Of a DNA stretch of 64,000 bases, positions 8,593-15,995 are shown piece by piece. How positions within the stretch are numbered: the first letter of the stretch is position 1; the number at the start of each line of letters is the position of its first letter. The notes beneath the pieces were generated by a model. The model saw only the letters and a program-made list of their open reading frames with translations. It did no database searches and was not told the origin of the DNA. A program made the position numbers and the translations under genes. Origin of the DNA: Accumulibacter sp. GTDB taxonomy: Bacteria; Pseudomonadota; Gammaproteobacteria; Burkholderiales; Rhodocyclaceae. The stretch lies in contig JAFLDO010000013.1 of NCBI GenBank assembly GCA_017302455.1, positions 36,019 to 100,018 on the forward strand, written 5' to 3'.

Positions 8593-9252
8593 TTACTTGC
8601 CTTCCTTCCTGACTTTGGCCAACAGGGCCTGGATCTCCTGGCGGCGGCCGCTATCGGCCACTTCGCGGCCCGGCCGCGGCGGCGCCTTGAGCGCCTTTTC
8701 CAGATAGGTGAGCGCCTCGCCAGTGCGGCCCCGATCGGCCAGATACTCACCGTAAAAGAAGTTCGGGTCAATACCGTCCGGGTTGATCGCGAGCGCCTTC
8801 TTGAAGTACTCCTCGGCACGCTCCTTGTCGCCAAAGCCGACCGGCCAGCCCGGCACCTTGGCATACAGCGTCGCCAGACTGGTGTACGCCGAACCGTTGA
8901 GGGCCTTGTCGTTCAGCTTCAGAGCCTCGTCCAGAAGCTGGCGCGCTTCCTTGGCCAGCGACAGCGCCCCGAGGCCGCCCTTGGCACCGGCCTCGCTCGA
9001 CACGACGATGCCTTCCCAGATCAGCGGCTCGGGCATTTTCGGATTGGCTTCGACGATCTTCTTCGCCTGGGCGGCCAGCAGGCGATAGCTTTCGGCCTGC
9101 TGCTTTTCCGGCTGGCGATACTTGATCTCCGCCCACTGTTCCTGAATCGGCCGGATCAGTTCTTCGGGCGTTGCGGCAGCGGCCAGGGTAGTGCAGGCAA
9201 GAAACAGTGGCAGGGCAAGAAATGCGCCTGCCTGGCGGACGATGATGTTCAT
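8593..9252 (-). CDS. Periplasmic TPR-repeat protein
   Basis: I chose the ATG at 9252 (MNIIVRQAGAFLALPLFLAC) because an AAGGAC precedes it; an in-frame ATG at 9270 is an alternative. The product is about 219 aa: a signal peptide, then helical repeats with TPR-like motifs such as AEEYFKKALAINPDG and GEALTYLEKALKA. The cysteine near residue 20 is not in a convincing lipobox. It lies between the SDR and the response regulator in the operon and may scaffold or sense in the periplasm (inference). TPR proteins have no intrinsic catalytic role, so the function is open. Confidence 0.82.
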   Translation of the reverse strand: MNIIVRQAGAFLALPLFLACTTLAAAATPEELIRPIQEQWAEIKYRQPEKQQAESYRLLAAQAKKIVEANPKMPEPLIWEGIVVSSEAGAKGGLGALSLAKEARQLLDEALKLNDKALNGSAYTSLATLYAKVPGWPVGFGDKERAEEYFKKALAINPDGIDPNFFYGEYLADRGRTGEALTYLEKALKAPPRPGREVADSGRRQEIQALLAKVRKEGK

Positions 9253-9276
9253 TGGCGGAAGTCCTTTCACAGGAGA

Positions 9277-10068
9277 TCAAGAGGAGGAGGAGGAAGAGTG
9301 CTGTTTGATGATCGCCAGCTTGCCAGCCAGGCCGCGGTCGATGAGCGCGGGGGCGAAACCGTTGATCCAGGCGAAGAGGCGCTCCGGAAATCCGAAATGA
9401 CTCTCGCCGTCGCCACGACGCAGGGCGCGCACGATCTGCCGAGCGACGTCTTCGGCGCTGTCGCTGTGGTTCTTCAGCGCCCGGTTCAACGCCTTGACGG
9501 GGTCGCTGTTGAGCGGCGTATCGATGGCGCGCGGCGCGATGTGGACGACCGACACCAGCGAATCGGCAAGTTCACGACGCAAGGCCTGGGAAAACCCGCG
9601 CAGCCCGGCCTTGGCCGCCGAGTAGGCGACGAAGCCGGGAAACGGCAGGCTGCCGAAGGTCGAACCAATGTTCACGATCGCCGCTTGCGGCTGTGCCTTC
9701 AACCATGGCAGCAGCGCGTGCGTCAGACGAACCGGCGCTTCCAGGTTGGTGGCGAGGACCCCCTCGATCGTCGGCCAATCCTGATTCTCGAACAGGCCGA
9801 AAGCGCCGACACCGGCATTGTTGATGAGGACATTGATGCCGAACTCGCGCGCGGCACCCGCCAGGGCGACGACTCCCGCCGGCCGCCCGAGATCGGCGCA
9901 GACACTGGCGACGCCAGTTCCCAGCGACGTCGAGAGGGCGGCCAGGCGGCCCTGATCGCGCCCGGCGAGCAGCAGTGCGGCGCCGGCGTCGTTCAGCTGG
10001 CGAGCCAGTTCCTGGCCAAGGCCACCACTGGCGCCGGTCAGGAGAATGCGGGCATTCTTCAAGTCCAT
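9277..10068 (-). CDS. Short-chain dehydrogenase/reductase (SDR)
   Basis: The start at 10068 gives MDLKNARILLTGASGGLGQE, a proper Rossmann beginning; the frame is open further upstream only as a shadow of the neighbouring gene. The 263-residue protein shows TGASGGLG (11-18), NNAG near 83, and the catalytic Y149-x3-K153, so it is a classical NAD(P)H oxidoreductase. It ends in a run of six serines encoded by a GGA-type simple repeat, which probably arose by slippage. It overlaps the oxidase gene by ten bases. A role reducing or oxidising an acyl-derived intermediate is inference from context. Confidence 0.92.
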   Translation of the reverse strand: MDLKNARILLTGASGGLGQELARQLNDAGAALLLAGRDQGRLAALSTSLGTGVASVCADLGRPAGVVALAGAAREFGINVLINNAGVGAFGLFENQDWPTIEGVLATNLEAPVRLTHALLPWLKAQPQAAIVNIGSTFGSLPFPGFVAYSAAKAGLRGFSQALRRELADSLVSVVHIAPRAIDTPLNSDPVKALNRALKNHSDSAEDVARQIVRALRRGDGESHFGFPERLFAWINGFAPALIDRGLAGKLAIIKQHSSSSSS

Positions 10069-10721
10069 GATGGTTCCTCGCGCGGCAGTGCCCGGAAGAC
10101 ATCGCCATAGAGTTTGTAGAAAACGCGCGCGCTGCGCAGCACATCGGCCTGATCGTCGGGCACCATGCGCGCGAGCAGATCGGCCAGATGCCGGGTGTGC
10201 TCCTGGTCCAGCGTACCGTGCGAGCGCAGGTACGAAAAAGCCGCATTCGGCAGTGCCAGCGCCTCCTGGATGCGATCGGCCGCCTGCAGGGCCAGGGCGA
10301 TGCTGGTGCCTTCGAGAACGAAAACCATACCGAAGAACGCCGCTGGATTGCCGCGGTTGAGCAGGTCGTAGGCGTAGGCGACCATGACTTCGGCCGGCAA
10401 TTCCGGCTGGCTGTTGCGCACGGCCGCCGCATCGCCGCCGGCGGCGGCGATGTCGTTGAGGATCCATTCCTCGTGGCCGATCTCCTCGTCGATGTAGTCT
10501 GCGACCGCTCGCCGCAGCCATGCCAGACGTTCGGGCAGGCGGCCGCCGAGGGTCATCAGCAAAGGCGTCGTATGGCGAACGTGGTGATACGCCTGCCCCA
10601 GGAAGGCCAGGTAGCTGGCCCTGCTGACGCGTCCCTGCAGGCAGTCGGCGATGACCGGTGCCGCCAGCAGATGCGCGCGCTCGGCGGCTGTGGCAGCGAT
10701 CAGTTGTTCATAAAACGACAT
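10059..10721 (-). CDS. Haem-oxygenase-like metal-dependent oxidase (HDO/UndA-type)
   Basis: Starting at MSFYEQLIAA (10721), the protein is 220 aa and all-helical, like the TenA/haem-oxygenase fold. Candidate metal ligands are E80-x2-H83 (EEIGHEEW), E137 (VLEGTS) and D172 with H175/H178 (LDQEHTRH). This spacing matches haem-oxygenase-like di-iron oxidases such as UndA, which makes 1-undecene from lauric acid. It overlaps the ligase gene by 14 bases and the SDR by 10. It is annotated elsewhere as an iron-containing redox enzyme. The substrate is unknown; an acyl or aminoacyl species activated by the adjacent ligase is a reasonable guess. Confidence 0.85.
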   Translation of the reverse strand: MSFYEQLIAATAAERAHLLAAPVIADCLQGRVSRASYLAFLGQAYHHVRHTTPLLMTLGGRLPERLAWLRRAVADYIDEEIGHEEWILNDIAAAGGDAAAVRNSQPELPAEVMVAYAYDLLNRGNPAAFFGMVFVLEGTSIALALQAADRIQEALALPNAAFSYLRSHGTLDQEHTRHLADLLARMVPDDQADVLRSARVFYKLYGDVFRALPREEPSWT

Positions 10722-12204
10722 TGGTGGCTTCCTGATCAAGATAGAGTGCCGCCAGTTCGGCAGCATACTGAGTGAAGATGGCGCTGCGAATTGGTCGCCC
10801 GTTGCCGGTGGCCAGAGCGTTCGCTGCGCCGAACGGTGCGGCTGCGATCCAGCGCGCGACACGCGCGTAGTCGGGCAGCGCAGCATTGGCCCGCTGGACG
10901 GCAGCAGCCAGGCCGGCAGCGTCGACGCCGGGCGATCCGACGAGCACGGCGCTGAGCCAGGGCTTGCCGTCGCCGGCGACAACCGCCTGGGCGATGGCTG
11001 GCTGCGCCAGGAGGACCGACTCGACCCATTCGGGGGCGATGTTGCGGCCGTAGGACGTGATCAACAGATTCCTGCACCGACCCGACAGATGCAGATGACC
11101 GTCGGCGTCGAAGCAGCCCAGGTCGCCAGTGGCGAACTCGCGCGCCGGCACGAGCGTCCCGGCGGTCTCGATCGGCGGCTCGCCGACGTAGCCGAGGAAT
11201 GCGCGCGCAGCGACGCGAACTTCACCGTCGACGATACGCACGCCGACGTGGTCGAGGGGGCGTCCGACATCGTTGCCGTCGTCACCGGGGCGGTTGATGC
11301 TGACCACCGAGCCACACTCGGTCAATCCATAGCCCTGGTAAGCGGGCAAGCCGAGCGCCCGCGCCTCGCTCAGCAGAGCCGGGGAGACGCGGGCGCCGCC
11401 GACGGCGAGGTAGCGCAGTGCCGCTGGCGCGCGTTGCCCAGCCGCCGTCAGGAACAGGCTCCATGCCTTGAGCAGTTCGGGCACGAGGATCAGGCTGTCC
11501 GGACGCGCCGCGTCGACTTCGCGCTGTAGCGCGGCCGGGTCGAAACCGGCCATGCCCCGCCATCCCAGGCGCTGCAGATCAGGCAGGCAGACTTCGGCAC
11601 CGCGCAACAGTGGCGCGTAGACTCCGGCGCTGTTCTCGAGCAGCAAGGGCAGAGGCAGGACCGCCAGATGCCTGCGGATCGGCAGGTCGGCCAGGCGACT
11701 GGCAACGGCACGGGCGGTATCGAGCAGGCCGGCGGCGCTCAGGCATGCCCCCTTGGGGGTACCGGTGCTGCCCGAGGTGAACGACACCTTGGCAGTGGCC
11801 GTGGGCAGCGACACGCTCACGGCCGAGCGCTGCATCCAGACAAGGCCATGCCACTTGCCGCCGATCGCGAACCCCAGATCCAGCTTGGCTATGCGTGCCG
11901 GCTGGTCGGTGAGGAGCGTGTCGGCGCCGCTTTGCTCGAGCGCGTGCGCGAGCTGCGCCTGGCTGAAGAAATCGGGTAACGGCAGATGCACGATTCCCGC
12001 GCGCAGGGCGGCGAGATCGGCGATCACCCACGCCGGGCCATTGTCAGCCAGCACGGCAAGAACGCGACTGCTGGCCAGCCGGCTGGCCAGCAGCTCGATC
12101 GCCGACAGCAGCTCCGCGGTACGCCAGGTCTGCGTCGTTCCCTGCAGGACGACCTCGTCCGGCGCTCTGGCGGCCAGTGCGGCAAACAGCAGATCGCCGC
12201 TCAT
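10708..12204 (-). CDS. AMP-dependent acyl/aryl ligase (ANL family)
   Basis: This 498-residue protein has the adenylation P-loop SFTSGSTGTPKG (about 141-152), GYGLTE (291-296), an ATGD-type motif (FATGDLG, 358-363) and the hinge GRCRNLLITSYGRNIAP. It should activate a carboxylic acid as acyl-AMP. The C-terminal A10 motif, usually P-T-x-x-G-K, reads ATGNGRP, with N468 where the catalytic lysine is expected. That could weaken adenylate formation or leave only partial chemistry. It overlaps the hemolysin-family gene by 4 bases and the oxidase gene by 14, so the products are probably made in fixed ratio. Confidence 0.9.
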   Translation of the reverse strand: MSGDLLFAALAARAPDEVVLQGTTQTWRTAELLSAIELLASRLASSRVLAVLADNGPAWVIADLAALRAGIVHLPLPDFFSQAQLAHALEQSGADTLLTDQPARIAKLDLGFAIGGKWHGLVWMQRSAVSVSLPTATAKVSFTSGSTGTPKGACLSAAGLLDTARAVASRLADLPIRRHLAVLPLPLLLENSAGVYAPLLRGAEVCLPDLQRLGWRGMAGFDPAALQREVDAARPDSLILVPELLKAWSLFLTAAGQRAPAALRYLAVGGARVSPALLSEARALGLPAYQGYGLTECGSVVSINRPGDDGNDVGRPLDHVGVRIVDGEVRVAARAFLGYVGEPPIETAGTLVPAREFATGDLGCFDADGHLHLSGRCRNLLITSYGRNIAPEWVESVLLAQPAIAQAVVAGDGKPWLSAVLVGSPGVDAAGLAAAVQRANAALPDYARVARWIAAAPFGAANALATGNGRPIRSAIFTQYAAELAALYLDQEATNVVL

Positions 12205-12803
12205 GGGCGCCGGCCGATCCGCTCGAGAGCCATGCGGATGCGACCAGCGACGACGATCGGCTGCGTGTCGTAATAGTGGCCCCAGGCGGCGGCATCGTCA
12301 CCGAGGCGGGCGGGGTCGGCCGAGGCCAGCGCCAGCAAGGGCAGCCCCAGGCGGCCAAGAATGCCGATCAGTTCGCGGGTGGCGGTGAACACGACCCACT
12401 CATAGCCCAGGCGGTCGAGGTGAACGGCGAGAGCGAGCACCACTTGAGCCGTCCCGCCAGGCTTCTCGGCAGCCAGATTCCCGACTTCGACGATACGCTC
12501 ACGGCGCACGCGCTGGTTGGCGAGTTCAGCCATGGCCTGCTCGACCGGCTGGTCGAGATAACGCTCGAGAAACAGCGCGTCACTCGCCGCAGCACGCCAA
12601 CCGGTGGCGGCGACTGTCCGGTCATGCTGTTCGAGGAGCAGCAGGTTGGGGGCAAACGACGATACGTCGGCGCCGTGGTGCCGCGCGAAGACCGTCCGGA
12701 TGAAGGACTCGGTTTCCTTGCGCCGCGGTGAACCGACGACACTGTGGGTGACGAGGACTGGGCTGGAACGGCTGTCGAACACGTCGCGTCTTGCGGTCTG
12801 CAT
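12201..12803 (-). CDS. Thermostable-hemolysin-family protein, GNAT-like
   Basis: I chose the ATG at 12803 (MQTARRDVFDSRSSP) because an AGGGA lies upstream; an in-frame GTG at 12830 would add nine residues. The 200-residue product matches the family named after the Vibrio thermostable hemolysin. Typical features are RRKETESFIRTVFARHHGADV near the start and RERIVEVGNLAAEKPG in the middle. The family resembles GNAT acyltransferases and autoinducer synthases in general fold, and its true activity is uncertain. It is the first gene of the operon. An acyltransferase role using the ligase product is inference. Confidence 0.82.
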   Translation of the reverse strand: MQTARRDVFDSRSSPVLVTHSVVGSPRRKETESFIRTVFARHHGADVSSFAPNLLLLEQHDRTVAATGWRAAASDALFLERYLDQPVEQAMAELANQRVRRERIVEVGNLAAEKPGGTAQVVLALAVHLDRLGYEWVVFTATRELIGILGRLGLPLLALASADPARLGDDAAAWGHYYDTQPIVVAGRIRMALERIGRRP

Positions 12804-12847
12804 GGCAGATCCCTGGTGAAGAATTGCCACCAGTTTGCGAGCTGATC

Positions 12848-12864
12848 CTTAAAGTCCTCTTAAT
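12848..12864 (-). promoter_or_regulatory. PmrA/QseB-type direct-repeat operator
   Basis: On the plus strand the bases read CTTAAA-GTCCT-CTTAAT: two near-identical hexamers separated by five bases, the layout described for PmrA-type boxes. It lies 45 bases upstream of the first gene of an operon that encodes a QseB/PmrA-like regulator. I see no other feature in 12804-13011 apart from this box. Confidence 0.6.
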
Positions 12865-13011
12865 GGGGCGAATCGCGGGAACATCATGGCAGACGCCTTG
12901 CTGGTGCCGGCAAGGGCTGTGCACCCGATTGGGGCTTGGCGCGCGACCGCCATTGACAATATTGCCTGGCGAAGTGGGAAGAGCGTGGCTCCGCTGCATC
13001 CCGCCGCGAGG

Positions 13012-13272
13012 TCAGGGACGGTCTGCGTCGGGCTCCGCCGGACGCCCGATCAACTCGCGCAGAATTCCGGCGACTGCCCAGACCATCAGGGCAACGCCGG
13101 CAGCGACGGTAATCACCGCCGTTGGCGTACTGGTCGGGAAGTCGGGAATGAACAGCGTCTCGCCCCGGGCCAACCACAACGCACCGCTCGCCAGGATCAG
13201 CATGCCGACGACATCGAGCAGCGCAAACAACAGCACACGCGGCGTAACCCGCGAGCGTTGGCGTGCCTGCAT
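13012..13272 (-). CDS. Small two-helix membrane protein
   Basis: An 86-residue protein with two hydrophobic helices, about 13-35 (VLLFALLDVVGMLILASGALWL) shortened here as VLLFALLDVV to SGALWL, and about 51-72 (AVITVAAGVALMVWAVAG). A basic N-terminus (RQRSRVTPR) and an acidic, basic-mixed tail point to both ends in the cytoplasm. It starts five bases after the metG stop and is probably co-transcribed with it. No function is recognised. Confidence 0.65.
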   Translation of the reverse strand: MQARQRSRVTPRVLLFALLDVVGMLILASGALWLARGETLFIPDFPTSTPTAVITVAAGVALMVWAVAGILRELIGRPAEPDADRP

Positions 13273-13277
13273 ACCGC

Positions 13278-15383
13278 CTACTTGACGCGCATGCCGGGTG
13301 CGGCCCCGGCGTCCGGCGCGAGCAGGAAAATCCCCGGCGCTTGACCGTCGGGATCCGAGGCAGCCAAAACCATTCCCTCGGACATGCCGAATTTCATCTT
13401 GCGCGGGGCGAGGTTGGCGACCATCACCGTCAGCCGGCCAACGAGCGCCGCCGGATCGTAGGCCGCCTTGATCCCGGCAAAGACCTGCCGGCTGCCGAGC
13501 GGGCCGATGTCGAGCAGCAGGCGAACCAGCTTGTCGGCGCCATCGACGTGCGCCGCCTCGCTGATGCGGGCTATGCGCAGGTCGATCCGCATGAAGTCGT
13601 CGAGACTGACGTGTGGTCCGGCGGCGGTTGCCACGGCAGCCTGCGCGACGGCGACGACGGCCGCCTTCTCCTGCTGCTCGGCGTGTTTTTGCGGCGCGGC
13701 CTGCGGGAGTGGCGCGCGCGATTCGCGATTGGCTTCGACCAGCGCCTCGACGAGCTTCCTGTCCACGCGCGTCATCAGGTGCCGGTAGGCATTGATCGCA
13801 TGCCCGGCGGCGAGAACGGTAGCCGAGTCCTCCCAGACAAACGGGGCGACGTTGAGAAATGCCTCGGCCCTGGCACTGAGGGCCGGCAGGACCGGTTTGA
13901 GCAGAATGGCGAACAGGCGAAAGAGGTTGAGCGCATTGCTGCAGGCGGCCTGGAGTTCGCTCTCGCGCCCAGCCTGGCGGGCGAGTTCCCAGGGCTTGAC
14001 GCTGTCGACATACTGATTGGCGAGGTCGGTGAGGGCCATGATTTCGCGAATGGCCTTGCCGAAGTCGCGCGCTTCATAATGGTCCGCGATCAGCGCGCGC
14101 CGGTCACGGATGGCCTGGATCGCCGGCAGGCTTTCGTCACAGGTGCACAGCTGGCCGGCAAAATGCTTGACGACGAAGCCAGCCGAGCGGCTGGCGATGT
14201 TCACGAACTTACCGACCATGTCCGAGTTGACGCGGGCAATGAAATCATCGAGATTGAGGTCGATATCCTCCATCGAACTCGACAGCTTCGCCGCGTAGTA
14301 GTAGCGCAGCCATTCCGGGTCCAGGCCCTGCGCGAGATAGCTTTCGGCGGTGATGAAAGTGCCGCGTGACTTGGACATCTTGGCGCCGTCAACGGTCAGG
14401 AAGCCATGCGCAAAGACCTTGCTCGGCGTGCGATACCCGGCGTGCTCGAGTTCTGCCGGCCAGAACAGGGCGTGGAAATAAAGGATGTCCTTGCCGATGA
14501 AGTGATAGAGCTCGGTTGCCGAACCCGGCCGCCAGTACTCGTCGAAGTCGAGACCTTGCCGGTCGCAGAGATTGCGGAACGCCCCCATGTAGCCGATCGG
14601 CGCGTCCAGCCAGACGTAGAAGTACTTGCCGGGCGCGCCGGGGATTTCGAAGCCGAAGTAAGGTGCGTCGCGCGAGATGTCCCAGTCGGTCAGATGATTC
14701 TCGCCCTCGGCTCCCAGCCACTCCTGGAGTTTGTTGGCCGCTTCGCTCTGCAGGCGGCCTTCTGCCTGCGTCCAGCGGCGCAGAAAGGTCTGGCAGCGCG
14801 GGTCGGAGAGCTTGAAGAAATAGTGCTCGGACTGCCGCAGTTCCGGTCTGGCGCCGGAAACCGCCGAATACGGGTTCTTCAGGTCGTTCGCGGTATAGGC
14901 AGCGCCGCAGCTTTCGCAGTTGTCACCGTACTGGTCGTGCGCACCGCACTTCGGGCATTCCCCCTTGATGAAACGGTCGGGCAGGAACATCTGCTTGAGC
15001 GGGTCGTAGTACTGCTCGATGACGCGCGTTTCGATCAGACCGGCCGCCTGCAACCGGGCGTAGATCTCGTTGGCACAGCGGCGAGTCTCGTCGGAATGGG
15101 TCGTGTAGTAGTTGTCGAAACCGATATGGAAGCCGGAAAAATCGCGGGCATGCTCGCCCTGCACACGTTCGATCAGCGTCTCGGGAGTGATTCCCTCGGC
15201 CTCTGCACGCAGCATGATGGGTGTGCCGTGCGTGTCGTCGGCACACACGTACCAGCACTCGTGGCCGCGCATCTTCTGGAAGCGTACCCAGATGTCGGTC
15301 TGAATGTACTCGACCAGATGACCAAGGTGGATTGCGCCGTTGGCATACGGCAGGGCGGAAGTGACGAGAATCTTGCGTGTCAT
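13278..15383 (-). CDS. metG: Methionyl-tRNA synthetase
   Basis: This 701-residue enzyme charges tRNA-Met with methionine in the cytoplasm. The start at 15383 gives [16 protein letters not shown], the usual metG beginning. Visible hallmarks are the HIGH-type HLGH near residue 21, a zinc-binding insert (CPKCG and CESCG), and the KMSKS loop ([10 protein letters not shown]). The last ~110 residues form the C-terminal tRNA-binding (EMAP/Trbp111-type) domain ([16 protein letters not shown] is the usual form; here [16 protein letters not shown]), which dimerises the long form of MetRS. It is divergent from the chemoreceptor gene and followed closely by a small membrane protein gene. Confidence 0.98.
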   Translation of the reverse strand: MTRKILVTSALPYANGAIHLGHLVEYIQTDIWVRFQKMRGHECWYVCADDTHGTPIMLRAEAEGITPETLIERVQGEHARDFSGFHIGFDNYYTTHSDETRRCANEIYARLQAAGLIETRVIEQYYDPLKQMFLPDRFIKGECPKCGAHDQYGDNCESCGAAYTANDLKNPYSAVSGARPELRQSEHYFFKLSDPRCQTFLRRWTQAEGRLQSEAANKLQEWLGAEGENHLTDWDISRDAPYFGFEIPGAPGKYFYVWLDAPIGYMGAFRNLCDRQGLDFDEYWRPGSATELYHFIGKDILYFHALFWPAELEHAGYRTPSKVFAHGFLTVDGAKMSKSRGTFITAESYLAQGLDPEWLRYYYAAKLSSSMEDIDLNLDDFIARVNSDMVGKFVNIASRSAGFVVKHFAGQLCTCDESLPAIQAIRDRRALIADHYEARDFGKAIREIMALTDLANQYVDSVKPWELARQAGRESELQAACSNALNLFRLFAILLKPVLPALSARAEAFLNVAPFVWEDSATVLAAGHAINAYRHLMTRVDRKLVEALVEANRESRAPLPQAAPQKHAEQQEKAAVVAVAQAAVATAAGPHVSLDDFMRIDLRIARISEAAHVDGADKLVRLLLDIGPLGSRQVFAGIKAAYDPAALVGRLTVMVANLAPRKMKFGMSEGMVLAASDPDGQAPGIFLLAPDAGAAPGMRVK

Positions 15384-15562
15384 TGGGCTTGGCGCAACCG
15401 GGACAAAAAGCCATTCTACCAAAGCGCAGCAAGGCTGAGCGCGATTGGCCCCGCAAGCATTGCCGGTGGTGTCTGATTCCCGGCCCCGTCCGCCAAGAAG
15501 TGTCGCCTAAATACCGGCGATTAGCTATGATTCTGGCCAGACCACAAGCGGAGTGCAAGAAA

Positions 15563-15995
15563 ATGCGGAAGAACCTGCCGGTAACCAATCTCGAAACGAT
15601 CCTGCCTGACAACGAGTTCATCTATTCGCGCACGGATGCGAAAGGAGTCATCGTCGAAGCCAACGAGGCCTTCGCCAAGGTCAGCGGCTTCACGCGTGAG
15701 GAAATGATCGGGCAGCCGCACAATCTGGTTCGCCATCCGGACATGCCCGAGGAGGCGTTCGCCGACATGTGGCGCGATCTGAAGGCCGGTCGCCCCTGGT
15801 GCGGCCTGGTCAAGAATCGTCGCAAGGACGGCGGCTTCTATTGGGTCGTTGCCAACGTCTCGCCGGTGCGCGAAGGTGGCCAGGTCGTCGGCTACCAGTC
15901 GGTGCGCAGTCGGCCGAGCCGCACAGAGATCAATACCGCCGATGCCGCGTACAAGCAAATCCGGGAGGGTGACAAGAGCACCCGCGTCGAACATG
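15563..15995 (+). pseudogene. 5' part of an Aer-like PAS chemoreceptor gene, cut by an insertion
   Basis: From ATG 15563 (GGAG upstream) the frame encodes an N-terminal PAS domain: NEFIYSRTDAKGVIVEANEA, FTREEMIGQPHNLVRHPDMP, WCGLVKNRRKDGGFYWV. This is the Aer type of energy-taxis receptor. The frame runs into the insertion sequence at 15996 after STRVEH. Joining 15563-15995 to 18377-19578 restores one continuous frame of 544 residues. As it stands, the product would be a PAS domain with a junk tail and could not signal to the flagella. Confidence 0.92.
15986..15995. repeat. Left 10-bp target-site duplication
   Basis: GTCGAACATG here is repeated exactly at 18367-18376 on the far side of the insertion sequence. 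Removing one copy plus the element rejoins the chemoreceptor frame through V-E-H-G-R. Confidence 0.92.

Noticed and set aside
7675..10110. Long open frame of 811 codons on the plus strand
   Set aside because: It runs antisense to the kinase, regulator, TPR and SDR genes, has low-complexity Arg/Ala/Gln composition and no motif. It is a GC-rich shadow.
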